From Pseudomonadota bacterium (GTDB lineage: Bacteria > Desulfobacterota > Syntrophia > Syntrophales > UBA8958): a stretch of DNA of 64,000 nucleotides. Positions 8,497 to 17,075 of the stretch are shown in pieces; position 1 is the stretch's first letter; every line of letters starts with the position of its first letter. A model generated the notes under the pieces. It had not been told where the DNA came from, did no database searches, and saw only the letters and a program-made list of their open reading frames with translations. Location of the stretch: the NCBI GenBank assembly GCA_030057915.1, contig JASGUC010000014.1, forward strand, positions 1 through 64,000. Reading direction: 5' to 3'. A program made the position numbers and the translations under genes.

Positions 8497-10584
8497 TCAC
8501 GCGGCGTTTCTTTTTCTGGCCGCTGCCTCCTCGGCAATCTTTTCGGCAATGGAATTAGGCACCTGCCGGTAAAGGGAGAACTCCATGGTGAACTGCCCCT
8601 TGCCCTGCGTCGCGGAACGTAGGACCGTGGAAAAACCGAACATCTCGGCCAGGGGAACCTGGGCTTCCACGAAGCACATCCTCCCTTCGTCCTGGGCGCC
8701 CACGATCATGCCCCGTCGTTGATTGAGAAGGGCCATGACCGGGCCCTGAAATTCCGTGGGCGCCTCGACCACCACCTTCATGATCGGCTCATGCACCACC
8801 GGCCTCGCCCTTTGATAGGCCTCCCGAAAGGCGCCTCGGGCGGCGGCCTGAAAGGCCATGTCGGAAGAATCGACGGCATGATAGGCCCCGTCGTTTATCA
8901 CCACCTTGATGCCGGTAATGGGAAATTCGAATTTGGGGCCCTTCTCCAGAGACTGACGGAAGCCCTTTTCGCACGCCGGGATGTACTGCGTTGGGATGGC
9001 GCCGCCGACAATCTCGTTTTCGAAGATGAAATCGCCTTCCGACGTAGGCTCGATGTAGCCGGCAATCCGGCCGTACTGACCAGCGCCGCCGGTCTGTTTT
9101 TTGTGGATGTAGTTGAAATCGGCGCGCTGGGTGATCGTTTCTCGATAGGCGACCCGGGGGTTGCCGGTGGCGACCTCGGCTCCGTATTCCCTTCGCATGC
9201 GCTCTACATACACGTCGAGATGGAGTTCTCCCATGCCGGCAATGATCGTCTCGTTGGTCTCCCGGTCAACGTGGCATTTGAAGGTCGGGTCCTCCTTGGT
9301 GAACCGGGACAGGGCCTTGGACATGTTGATCTGGGCCTTGTTGTCCTTGGGAACGACGGCCAGGGAAATAACCGGCGCGGGGACATACATGGAGGTCATG
9401 GCCAGGTTCAGGCCCGGAGATACAAAAGTGTCGCCGCTGGCGCACTCGACGCCGAACAGGGCCCCGATATATCCCGCCGAGATGGCGTCGATGTCCTCCA
9501 TCTGATCGGCATGCATCCGGGCAAGCCTGCCGACCTTGATCTTTCTTCCCGAGCGAACGTTCACGATGGTCGTTCCCTTGGCGATGGTTCCCTGATAGAC
9601 CCGGATGTAGGTCAACTGCCCGAACGGCCCGTCCTCGAGTTTGAACGCCAGGGCGACTACCGGCTCGCTCGGGGTGCTTTTCAGGATTATCGGCGCCTCG
9701 TTTTCGTCGAGTTTCAAGGCGGTGTTTTCCACATCCGCCGGGCAGGGCAGCAGAGACGTCACGGCATCCAGCAGTTTCTGCACCCCCTTGTTCTTGTACG
9801 CCGACCCCATGAGTACGGGGGTTATCCGTCTCTTCAGGACGCCGTTGCGGAGCCCGGCAACGATAAGGTCAGGCGTGATTTCCTTTTCCGCGAGGATCGC
9901 CTCGGTGAGGGCATCGGAATACAGGGAGGCCTGATCGATCAGCTCCTCGCGCAGACGCAGCACCTCCGCGAGCAGTCCGTCGGGGATATCCTCATGGCGC
10001 AGTTCCTCTCCGTGGGGGCCGTCGAAATATACGGCCCGCATCTCGATGAGGTCGATCACGCCCGCGAAGTTCGATTCGAGGCCAATGGGGGCCTGAAGGA
10101 GAACGGCGTTGTGCCCCAGTTTACTCCGCAACTGCTCGACCACCCGCTTGGGGTTCGCCCCGCTGCGATCGCATTTGTTGATAAAGGCCATGCAGGGGAC
10201 GCGATAGCGTTTCATCTGCTGATCCACGGTGATGGACTGGGACTGCACCCCGCCGACGGAGCATAGAACCAGGATGGCGCCGTCCAGAACCCGGAGCGAT
10301 CTTTCCACCTCGATGGTGAAATCCACATGGCCGGGGGTGTCGATGATATTGATCTCGTGTCCGTTCCATTCGCAATAGGTGGCCGCCGAGGCGATGGTTA
10401 TCCCCCTTTCCCTTTCCAGCTCCATGGAATCCATGGTGGCCCCCACCCCATCCTTGCCCTTTACCTCGTGAATGGCGTGTATGCGTTTGGTGTAAAACAG
10501 GATCCGCTCCGTGAGCGTCGTCTTGCCGGAATCGATGTGGGCGCTGATCCCGATATTCCTTACTTTTGCCAAGTCCTTTTTCAT
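8497..10584 (-). CDS. fusA: Elongation factor G, spirochaete/planctomycete/delta (mitochondrial-like) type
   Basis: A ribosomal translocase GTPase of 695 residues. The G1 motif AHIDSGKT (15-22), DTPGH (G3) and NKCD (G4) are intact, followed by the usual EF-G domains II-V. The switch region reads [33 protein letters not shown] rather than AHIDAGKT, together with this block, is typical of mitochondrial EFG1 and the related bacterial spdEFG1 group. The ATG at 10584 has AGGA four bases upstream and matches the family N-terminus ([13 protein letters not shown]); the longer frame to 10653 overlaps the promoter. It stands alone, not in a str operon. Confidence 0.94.
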   Translation of the reverse strand: MKKDLAKVRNIGISAHIDSGKTTLTERILFYTKRIHAIHEVKGKDGVGATMDSMELERERGITIASAATYCEWNGHEINIIDTPGHVDFTIEVERSLRVLDGAILVLCSVGGVQSQSITVDQQMKRYRVPCMAFINKCDRSGANPKRVVEQLRSKLGHNAVLLQAPIGLESNFAGVIDLIEMRAVYFDGPHGEELRHEDIPDGLLAEVLRLREELIDQASLYSDALTEAILAEKEITPDLIVAGLRNGVLKRRITPVLMGSAYKNKGVQKLLDAVTSLLPCPADVENTALKLDENEAPIILKSTPSEPVVALAFKLEDGPFGQLTYIRVYQGTIAKGTTIVNVRSGRKIKVGRLARMHADQMEDIDAISAGYIGALFGVECASGDTFVSPGLNLAMTSMYVPAPVISLAVVPKDNKAQINMSKALSRFTKEDPTFKCHVDRETNETIIAGMGELHLDVYVERMRREYGAEVATGNPRVAYRETITQRADFNYIHKKQTGGAGQYGRIAGYIEPTSEGDFIFENEIVGGAIPTQYIPACEKGFRQSLEKGPKFEFPITGIKVVINDGAYHAVDSSDMAFQAAARGAFREAYQRARPVVHEPIMKVVVEAPTEFQGPVMALLNQRRGMIVGAQDEGRMCFVEAQVPLAEMFGFSTVLRSATQGKGQFTMEFSLYRQVPNSIAEKIAEEAAARKRNAA

Positions 10585-10624
10585 ATGTCCTATCCCATGC
10601 CTCATGTGCGATGAAAAAACGAGC

Positions 10625-10653
10625 CTTTTAGTCGAGGAAGGGACGCTTGTCAA
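10625..10653 (-). promoter_or_regulatory. Putative fusA promoter
   Basis: On the minus strand TTGACA (10653-10648), a 17 bp spacer and TAAAAG (10630-10625) lie 41 bp upstream of the chosen EF-G start codon. The perfect -35 box and spacing support it; the -10 box matches 4 of 6. Its position argues against the longer EF-G frame that would begin at 10653. Confidence 0.5.
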
Positions 10654-10799
10654 GCATTATTTGCCGTTTCCATGAATTGCCCTGATGATCCAAATTTCCG
10701 CGCCGGAGGGAAGATGACCGAGGGGGAACGCGGGAACGTCTGTTCAGGGAAGCTTCAGGAAATCCTTGACAGCCGCCGCAAAAGAAAGTTTGATGCCCC

Positions 10800-12107
10800 A
10801 TGATCTCTTCAAGGCCGACCATGAACTTCACCTTACATTCCACAACCGATTACCACCGCCGGGAACTGACGAGCCTGGGCTGGGAGACGACCCTCTGCAA
10901 CGCCCTTGCCGACCCCCGGAGTCCCTGCCGCGCCATCCTGGGCATCGACGCCCCTTACGGCCAGTTGCTTGGCCGCTGGCTCCGGCGCCATGTCCCCTTC
11001 CCGGCCGTCTCCCATCTCGTGGAGGTCGGCGGCGGCTACGGCTGGCTCATGGGGGACCTTCTTCGCCAGCATCCCTTCCCCCACGTGACGATGATCGACA
11101 TCTCTCCCAAGCTCCTGAACGTCCAGAAAGATACCTTGGGGAGAATCAGGGCCGACATCGCCTATCGTGAGGAGGACTTCCTGGATACCCCCCACGACTT
11201 GCTCCGCGGGGCCGATCTGGTGATCCTGAACGAGAACCTGGGCGATTTTCCGACTATTACGGACCTGACCAGGGAAGACCTGGAGAACCCTCCGGGGACA
11301 GCCTCGCCGGAGCTGCGGGCGGCGGGCGCCTTGTTCCGCGGGCACGACCTGCCGATTCCAGAGCGGGCAAGCTTTCATGTGAACAGCGGGGCCCTCATGG
11401 CCCTGGAAAAGCTCTGCCGCGCCGAGGTCCCCTACATCTTTCTTAGCGAGCACAGTTGCGAGGCCGTCGTCTCCATCCCCTACCGGGATCTGATCCGCGT
11501 CCCCGCATCGGGAAATCCCGAATGCATCGTCCTGAAGGGTCATAAGGAGTTCACCATCCGCTTTTCCCATCTGGAAAAGCTGGCTCAAGCCCGCGGCTAT
11601 CGCACGGTCCGGGGGCCCGTGGCCGATTACATCCCTTTCCGCCTCACCCCCCGGGTCCGGGCGATCCTCAAGGCGCCCTCCCCCTGGCGGGACGAAGACG
11701 AAATAGTCCGTTATTTCCTCGAGGACCTATTCAAATACGAATATCTCCTCCTGGTCAAGGAGAGAGAAACCGGACCCGCCCAAGACGGGGCGACCCCCGC
11801 CTGCCGTCGTTGCGGCAAGTGCTGCCTGGCCGACTTCGCGGCGTATATCCGGGACGAGGACCTGGCAAGGTGGCAAAGGGAAGGAAGACGGGACATCCTG
11901 GCGGTGGTGGCGCGCGAGGACGCCGTCTGGGCGGGGGACCATCTCGTTTCCGCCGCCGACGGCCGCTATCTCCGCGGGTGCCCCTTTCTCATGTGGGAGG
12001 GGGATCATGCGGGTTGCGCCATTTATGAGACCCGACCGGCGACATGCCGCAACTTTCAGCCCGCGTCGTCGGAAATCTGCCCCCTGTGGCGCCCGTCATG
12101 GCCTTAG
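10800..12107 (+). CDS. Class I methyltransferase-like domain fused to YkgJ-type CxxCxxCC domain
   Basis: A 435-residue two-domain protein. The first 310 residues hold a Rossmann-like motif I, VEVGGGYG (74-81), and LNENLGDFP near 145, resembling SAM-dependent methyltransferases of the MidA/COG1565 kind. The last 100 residues form a YkgJ/UPF0153 zinc- or iron-chelating domain: C335-RR-C-GK-CC342, then GCPFL, C-x-IYETRPATCRNFQP. YkgJ proteins are normally free-standing, so the fusion is unusual. A metal-dependent modification activity is possible but unproven. The start could also be ATG 10821, which has AAGG six bases upstream. Confidence 0.7.
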   Translation: MISSRPTMNFTLHSTTDYHRRELTSLGWETTLCNALADPRSPCRAILGIDAPYGQLLGRWLRRHVPFPAVSHLVEVGGGYGWLMGDLLRQHPFPHVTMIDISPKLLNVQKDTLGRIRADIAYREEDFLDTPHDLLRGADLVILNENLGDFPTITDLTREDLENPPGTASPELRAAGALFRGHDLPIPERASFHVNSGALMALEKLCRAEVPYIFLSEHSCEAVVSIPYRDLIRVPASGNPECIVLKGHKEFTIRFSHLEKLAQARGYRTVRGPVADYIPFRLTPRVRAILKAPSPWRDEDEIVRYFLEDLFKYEYLLLVKERETGPAQDGATPACRRCGKCCLADFAAYIRDEDLARWQREGRRDILAVVAREDAVWAGDHLVSAADGRYLRGCPFLMWEGDHAGCAIYETRPATCRNFQPASSEICPLWRPSWP

Positions 12108-12190
12108 GCCTTTTTTATTGAAATCGTTTTGGGATTGTATTAAAAACCACCGGGAGACAGAAGGTAATCAAGCAGCGAAAAGGAGGCGTC

Positions 12191-12484
12191 ATGCTGAGAC
12201 ATATCGTCTTGATGAAGCTCAAGGAAGGGGTCGGGGTGGGACAAATCGACGAAATGTCCACGGCCCTGCACGCCCTGCCGGCAAAAATAGCCGTCATCAA
12301 GGGTTTTGAGTTCGGACCCGACATCCTCGGAACCGATCGTTCCTACGATTTTGCCCTGGCGGCGAGTTTCGAGAGCGTGGAGGATCTGAAGACATACCAG
12401 CTCCACCCGGATCACGTCCCGGTGCTGCAACTGGTGAGGAGTCTGTGCGATTCCCTCATCGTGGTCGATTTCAACTGGCCGTAA
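12191..12484 (+). CDS. Dabb-family (stress-responsive A/B barrel) protein
   Basis: A 97-residue single-domain protein. The N-terminal MLRHIVLMKLKEG and the YDFALAASFESVEDLKTYQLHPDH block are characteristic of the Dabb ferredoxin-like barrel, which forms dimers; most members have no assigned reaction. A strong AAAAGGAGG ribosome binding site precedes the ATG. It is first in a run with glutaredoxin, FTR, a hydroxyacid dehydrogenase and RmlC, but functional coupling is not evident. Confidence 0.85.
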   Translation: MLRHIVLMKLKEGVGVGQIDEMSTALHALPAKIAVIKGFEFGPDILGTDRSYDFALAASFESVEDLKTYQLHPDHVPVLQLVRSLCDSLIVVDFNWP

Positions 12485-12510
12485 ACCATTTCCCCTGGAG
12501 GCAATCCGTC

Positions 12511-12762
12511 ATGTCCGTATCGCTAAAGCTGTTTTCCCTTAGCACTTGCAGTCACTGCAAGGCGACGAAGAAGTTCCTCGCCGATTGCAACATCGCCTAC
12601 GATCACACCGATGTGGATCTCTTGAGCGGCGAGGAGAGACAACAGGCCATCGACGAGGTGGTCAAGTACAACCCCCAACGCTCCTTCCCGACGATCATCA
12701 TCGGCGACAGGGTGATTGTCGGGTTCAACGAAAAGGCTATCCGGGAGGCCCTGGGAATCTGA
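12511..12762 (+). CDS. Glutaredoxin-family protein
   Basis: An 83-residue glutaredoxin-like thiol oxidoreductase. The redox motif is C13-S-H-C16 and the cis-proline lies in SFPTIII; the C-terminal GFNEKAIREALG matches the glutathione/substrate-facing end. TGGAGG lies upstream of the ATG at 12511; the frame extends further 5' but into the preceding intergenic sequence. The stop overlaps the FTR start (TGATG), so a ferredoxin-driven reductase is translated with its probable disulfide partner. Confidence 0.88.
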   Translation: MSVSLKLFSLSTCSHCKATKKFLADCNIAYDHTDVDLLSGEERQQAIDEVVKYNPQRSFPTIIIGDRVIVGFNEKAIREALGI

Positions 12763-13100
12763 TGGACGCCGCGGGACTCTACGAAACGCTAAAGAAGATT
12801 CAGGAACCCAAGGGCTTCTTCTTCAACCGCGACCAGGATTGGGTCATGGGAATCATGAACGATCTGTTGGTGAACAAGAAACGTTACGGCTACATGTCCT
12901 GTCCCTGCCGACTGGCTTCGGGCAACCGGGAACTGGACCGGGACATCGTCTGCCCCTGCGCATACCGCGAGGCGGATGTGAGGGAATACGGCAGTTGCTT
13001 TTGCAGCCTCTACGTTTCCCGGGAATGGAACGAGGGGCGCATCGAACACCGCTATGTCCCGGAACGACGTCCACCAGAGAAGATGGGCATCGGACCATGA
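12762..13100 (+). CDS. Ferredoxin:thioredoxin reductase catalytic subunit-like protein
   Basis: 112 residues with the six-cysteine FTR pattern: C47-P-C49, C64-P-C66 and C79-F-C81. In this family these ligate a 4Fe-4S cluster beside a redox disulfide and let reduced ferredoxin reduce a thioredoxin-like protein. No variable subunit is seen, which is usual in anaerobes. It overlaps the glutaredoxin gene by one base and the following dehydrogenase by four (ATGA), so all three are likely co-translated. The glutaredoxin just upstream is the obvious candidate substrate. Confidence 0.88.
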   Translation: MDAAGLYETLKKIQEPKGFFFNRDQDWVMGIMNDLLVNKKRYGYMSCPCRLASGNRELDRDIVCPCAYREADVREYGSCFCSLYVSREWNEGRIEHRYVPERRPPEKMGIGP

Positions 13101-14095
13101 GCGCCAAGAAGGCCATCCTCGTCTCGGGCAATCTCCCGGCGGCGGTGCTGGACTTCCTCCGGGAGGATTTCCACGTCGTGGCCCATGCCGAGGACCGGCC
13201 CATACCCCGGCGTAGGCTCCTGCGCCTCCTGGCCGACAAGGCGGGACTGCTGTCCATGATCACCGACCGGGTGGACGAGGAACTCTTCGAGCAGGCGCCC
13301 CGTCTATCCGTCGTGGCCAACATGGCCGTGGGTTACAACAATATCGACGTGACGGGGGCCACCCGGCGGGGCATACTGGTCTGCAACACCCCCGGGGTCC
13401 TGACGGAAACCACGGCGGACCTCGCCTTCTCTCTTGTCCTGGCCACGGCCCGCAGGATTGTGGAGGGCGACCGGATGGTCCGTTCCGGCCGCTTCAAATT
13501 CTGGGCGCCCTTTCACTTTCTGGGCCGGGAGGTCACGGGCAAGACCCTGGGGATCGTCGGCATGGGAAGAATCGGCCAGGCCGTGGCCCGTCGCGCCCGG
13601 GGTTTCGATATGCCGGTACTTTATCACAGCCGTTCGCGGTGCCGGAGGTCCCTGGAAAGGAAACTCGGTGCCACTTTTCTCCCCTTGCCCTCCCTTCTGA
13701 GAGAGGCCGATTTCGTCACCCTCCACGTCCCCCTCTCCGAGGAGACGACCCATCTCATCGCCAGGGAAGAGCTGGCCCTGATGAAGCCCACCGCCTTTCT
13801 CATCAATACCTCCCGCGGTCCCGTGGTTGACGAGCAGGCCCTCCTTGACGCCCTCCGGGAAGGGGTCATCGCCGGCGCCGGCCTCGATGTCTATGAACGC
13901 GAACCGGCCGTTACCGCCGGTCTGGAGAAGATCGACCGGGTCGTCCTCCTCCCCCATGTGGGGAGCGCCACGTTGGAGACGAGGACCCGGATGGCCTGGA
14001 TGGCGGCGGAAAACCTCCGGATGGGCCTCCGGGGGGAAAGGCCGCCGCATCTTGTCAACCCGCAACTCATGAAGAAAAGGAAGAAGGACGCATAA
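13097..14095 (+). CDS. D-2-hydroxyacid dehydrogenase
   Basis: 332 residues of the NAD-dependent D-isomer 2-hydroxyacid dehydrogenase family (glyoxylate/hydroxypyruvate reductase-like). Catalytic residues R240 (INTSRGP), E269 (YEREP) and H287 (LLPHVGSAT) are present with the nucleotide motif GMGRIG (155-160). The ATG at 13097 overlaps the FTR stop; the open frame runs further upstream but only through the FTR gene in another frame. Its stop overlaps the rfbC start (TAATG). The substrate is open; glyoxylate would fit the aminotransferase at 6479, but that is speculation. Confidence 0.88.
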   Translation: MSAKKAILVSGNLPAAVLDFLREDFHVVAHAEDRPIPRRRLLRLLADKAGLLSMITDRVDEELFEQAPRLSVVANMAVGYNNIDVTGATRRGILVCNTPGVLTETTADLAFSLVLATARRIVEGDRMVRSGRFKFWAPFHFLGREVTGKTLGIVGMGRIGQAVARRARGFDMPVLYHSRSRCRRSLERKLGATFLPLPSLLREADFVTLHVPLSEETTHLIAREELALMKPTAFLINTSRGPVVDEQALLDALREGVIAGAGLDVYEREPAVTAGLEKIDRVVLLPHVGSATLETRTRMAWMAAENLRMGLRGERPPHLVNPQLMKKRKKDA

Positions 14096-14655
14096 TGCCC
14101 TTCCGTTTTTATCCCCTGGAGATCCCCGAGGTCATCGGCATCGAGTATCGATCCTTCGCCGACAAGCGGGGGTTTTTTGCCGAAACCTACAAGCGGTCGG
14201 ATTTCGTCGCCGCCGGCATCGCGGAAGATTTCGTTCAGGACAATCTATCCTTTTCGAGCCGGGGCGCGGTCCGGGGGCTGCACTATCAAAAAAACCCCAT
14301 GGCCCAGGGAAAACTGGTCATGGTGGCGGCGGGAAGGATCTTCGACGTTGCCCTGGACATCCGCCGCGGTTCGCCCACTTTCGGCCGTTGGGTAGGGAAG
14401 GAACTCTCGGCGCGCAACGGCGTCATGCTCTATATCCCACCGGGATTCGCCCACGGCTTCTCCGTCTTGAGCGACGAGGCCGTCGTCATGTATAAAGTGA
14501 CAAAGGAATATGCCCCGGAACTCGATCGGGGGATCATCTTCAACGACCCGGAACTGGGCATTCCCTGGTCGGCGCCGGACCCCCTGGTTTCCCCCAAGGA
14601 TGCCGCCTGGCCGCCCCTGGCGGAGGCGGACATAAATTATCATTACGGGCGTTGA
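14095..14655 (+). CDS. rfbC: dTDP-4-dehydrorhamnose 3,5-epimerase
   Basis: 186 residues of the RmlC cupin family, which epimerises dTDP-4-keto-6-deoxyglucose at C3 and C5 on the way to dTDP-rhamnose. The RGLHYQ motif gives the catalytic H63, and VMYKVTKEY (131-139) the catalytic tyrosine; IPPGFAHGF is the cupin motif. It overlaps the preceding dehydrogenase by one base. No rfbA, rfbB or rfbD is nearby; the other dTDP-sugar genes must be elsewhere. The product may feed the polysaccharide locus at 33-63 kb. Confidence 0.9.
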   Translation: MPFRFYPLEIPEVIGIEYRSFADKRGFFAETYKRSDFVAAGIAEDFVQDNLSFSSRGAVRGLHYQKNPMAQGKLVMVAAGRIFDVALDIRRGSPTFGRWVGKELSARNGVMLYIPPGFAHGFSVLSDEAVVMYKVTKEYAPELDRGIIFNDPELGIPWSAPDPLVSPKDAAWPPLAEADINYHYGR

Positions 14656-14661
14656 CGCCCG
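14646..14661 (+). terminator. Hairpin overlapping the rfbC stop codon
   Basis: CGGGCG-TTGA-CGCCCG, a perfect 6-bp stem with a 4-nt loop containing the TGA stop. No T-run follows, so if it ends transcription it is not a classical intrinsic terminator. Confidence 0.3.
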
Positions 14662-14804
14662 CCTCGGGACGAATTGCCGGTGAAACCTTCATGACGGCAT
14701 CCCGTCACAAAGGGGGATGAAAGCGAAGCTTAATGTTCACAAAATGATCTCTGAAAAGAACCACAATAAATCGATCAGTTACCATCGAATTTTCAGGTGA
14801 AGGC

Positions 14805-15587
14805 ATGGAAAATCGCATTCAGGGCAAGAGGATACTCGTCACCGGGGCCAGCGCTGGCATCGGCAGGGCCTGCGCAGAACGTTTCGCCGCCGCCGGCGCG
14901 CATCTCCTGCTCGTCGCCCGGCGTTTCGACCGTATCGAGGACCTGCGGGCGCGGCTTTCGAGAGAAAAATCCGTACCCATCGCTTGTTTCCCCCTCGATG
15001 TCCGGGACCGCGAGGCGGTGGGGGCCTTTGCGGGGGAACTCGCAGGCAGGCAACTGACGCCGGATATCCTCATCAACAACGCCGGGCTGGCTTCCGGGCT
15101 GGATCCCTTCCAGGAAGGCGACTGGGATGACTGGGACCGGATGATCGACACGAACGTCAAGGGGCTGCTGAACGTGTCCCGCGCCCTCGTCCCCCTGATG
15201 ATCGCCGCCGGCCGGGGACACATCGTCAACGTGGGCAGCCTCGCGGGCTATCAGGTGTACCCCAAGGGGAATGTCTATAACGCCACCAAGTTTGCCGTCC
15301 GCGCCCTATCCGAGGGAATGAACATCGACCTCGCCGGGACGGGTATCCGGGTCTCCATGATCTCTCCGGGCGCCGTAAACACGGAATTCTCCGAGGTGCG
15401 CTTCCACGGCGACCGGGAAGCGGCCGCCCGGGTCTATGAGGGCTACACCCCACTGTACGCCGAGGATGTGGCCGAGGCCGTTTTTTTTATCGTCAACGCC
15501 CCGCCCCATGTCAATGTCCAGAACATGCTCATCACCCCCGCGGCCCAGCGGAATGTCTATTGCGTGGAGCGGGCCGGACAAGCCTGA
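14805..15587 (+). CDS. Short-chain dehydrogenase, YdfG-like
   Basis: A 260-residue classical SDR. The cofactor motif is TGASAGIG (13-20), then NNAG (91-94), catalytic S145, Y158 and K162 (YNATK). The C-terminal part (NVQNMLITPAAQ) resembles the 3-hydroxy acid dehydrogenase/malonic semialdehyde reductase YdfG. The reaction is NAD(P)-dependent oxidation of a hydroxy acid; the true substrate is not known. It is preceded by about 150 bp of noncoding DNA and followed by a small inverted-repeat element. Confidence 0.87.
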   Translation: MENRIQGKRILVTGASAGIGRACAERFAAAGAHLLLVARRFDRIEDLRARLSREKSVPIACFPLDVRDREAVGAFAGELAGRQLTPDILINNAGLASGLDPFQEGDWDDWDRMIDTNVKGLLNVSRALVPLMIAAGRGHIVNVGSLAGYQVYPKGNVYNATKFAVRALSEGMNIDLAGTGIRVSMISPGAVNTEFSEVRFHGDREAAARVYEGYTPLYAEDVAEAVFFIVNAPPHVNVQNMLITPAAQRNVYCVERAGQA

Positions 15588-15592
15588 ACGGG

Positions 15593-15709
15593 GGCCACCC
15601 AGGGCAAATTTGTTCTCGATGTAAGTAGTTGATCTTGAATGAGCTACTAAACTGAGGCACGTCCTGTTTTCAGCCACTTGGAGATAGAACAAATTTACCG
15701 TGGGGGGCC
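15593..15709. repeat. 117-bp MITE-like element with 24-bp inverted ends
   Basis: The 24-bp ends match at 21 positions when one is reverse-complemented; the invariant inner part is AAATTTGTTCT, and the outer part is GGCC followed by a C-rich run. The 69-bp interior has no open frame of note. No obvious target duplication flanks it. It is unrelated to the GAGACC family and lies between the convergent SDR and iron alcohol dehydrogenase genes. Confidence 0.75.
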
Positions 15710-15748
15710 ATCCCCGTAGGCGGCCCTGCCGCGGCGCCCGTCGCCGAC

Positions 15749-16915
15749 TCAGACACACCATGCCAGCACCGCGCCGATCTCCCGGCGGGTATAATCCTTG
15801 AGGCCCCAGATCTGGGCCAGCTCCTCGGCATTTTCGGCGATGCGATCGATGTCGTCGGCGGGGATACCGGCCTCGGCCAGGGTCACGGGGGCGCCTATGG
15901 AGGCGAACCAACGCTTTAGCGCAACGATTGCCCTCCGGGCGGCCTCGTCGTCATCGGTCGTTTCGACCCCGAATACCTCCCTGGCCAACCGGGCGAAACG
16001 CCCCGCCTTTTCCCCCTGCCGGCGGCTCATCCAGCCGGGCAGGACGACGGAGAGTCCGGCGCCATGGGGGATGTCGTAAAGGGCGCTCAGGGAATGCTCG
16101 ATCATATGGACCGGCAGGGAAACCTGTCCCATGCCCGCCGTCGTCAGGCCGTTGAAGGCCAGGATGGATGCCCACATCATCTCGGCCCGAGCCCGGTAAT
16201 CGTCCGGAGTCGCGAGGATCCTCTCCGTGGCCTCCATGACGGTCTTCATCAACCCCTCCACAAGACGGTCCTGCAACGGGCTGGCCTCCGGCTCGGTATT
16301 GTTGAAATAGCCCTCGAGCATATGGGTGATGACGTCCACGGCGCTGTAGGCGCTGTATCTTCCGTCCAGTCCGAAGAGGACGGACGGATCGAGGATGGAG
16401 ACCTTTGGCTGTACATGGAGGGAGCGGATGCTGTACTTCCGGCATCCCTCTTCGTTGGTGATCACCGCCGCGGCATTCATCTCCGAGGCGCTGGCGGACA
16501 CCGTGGCCACGGTGAGAACCGGAAGCGCCGCCCGGATGGTCTGTCGGTAAACGAAGAAATCCCAAACGTCATGGTCGGCGCGGGCGCCGGCGGCAATGGT
16601 CTTGGCGGTGTCGATAACGCTGCCGCCGCCCACGGCCAACACCGCCTCGATCCCCTCCCGCTTGGCGATCGCAATCCCCTCCACGGCATGGGAAAGCACC
16701 GGATTGGGGCGGACCCCGGGAAATTCCACCACGGCGAGGCCGGCCTCCCCCAAGGACGCCATGACCTGATCGTAAACACCGTTTTTCTTGATGCTCCCCT
16801 GCCCGTAAACCAGAAGGATCTTCCCGCCGAACCTCGCCGTCTCGGCGCCGATGCGTCTGATTTGACCTCTGCCGAAGATGATCTTCGTGGGATTCTCGAA
16901 AATAAAATTCTGCAT
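15749..16915 (-). CDS. Iron-containing alcohol dehydrogenase
   Basis: 388 residues of the group III (Fe-dependent) alcohol dehydrogenase family, closest in style to butanol dehydrogenases/YqhD. GGGSVIDTAK is the nucleotide loop; the metal site is built from SAVDVITHMLE and PVHMIEHSLSALYDIPHGAGLSVV. The ATG at 16915 has AGGA eight bases upstream; a GTG six codons earlier is possible. It would reduce aldehydes or oxidise alcohols with NAD(P)H, fitting a fermentative or syntrophic lifestyle. Confidence 0.9.
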   Translation of the reverse strand: MQNFIFENPTKIIFGRGQIRRIGAETARFGGKILLVYGQGSIKKNGVYDQVMASLGEAGLAVVEFPGVRPNPVLSHAVEGIAIAKREGIEAVLAVGGGSVIDTAKTIAAGARADHDVWDFFVYRQTIRAALPVLTVATVSASASEMNAAAVITNEEGCRKYSIRSLHVQPKVSILDPSVLFGLDGRYSAYSAVDVITHMLEGYFNNTEPEASPLQDRLVEGLMKTVMEATERILATPDDYRARAEMMWASILAFNGLTTAGMGQVSLPVHMIEHSLSALYDIPHGAGLSVVLPGWMSRRQGEKAGRFARLAREVFGVETTDDDEAARRAIVALKRWFASIGAPVTLAEAGIPADDIDRIAENAEELAQIWGLKDYTRREIGAVLAWCV

Positions 16916-17075
16916 CCTGATTTTCCTTTCCACAATATTTTTTTGAATATAAGAAGATACTCTGGTATTGTCAACATCCGTTGTCCTGCCGGCGGCTTCC
17001 GTTCACTCGTCGCCATCCGGCTATTTTGTCAATCTAATCGGCTATTTTGACTTAAATGCAAAGAGGAGGGAAGGT

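Noticed and set aside
12099-12119. Terminator at GGCCTTAGGCCTTTTTT
   Set aside because: Stem of only four pairs with a 3-nt loop; too weak to list despite the T-run.
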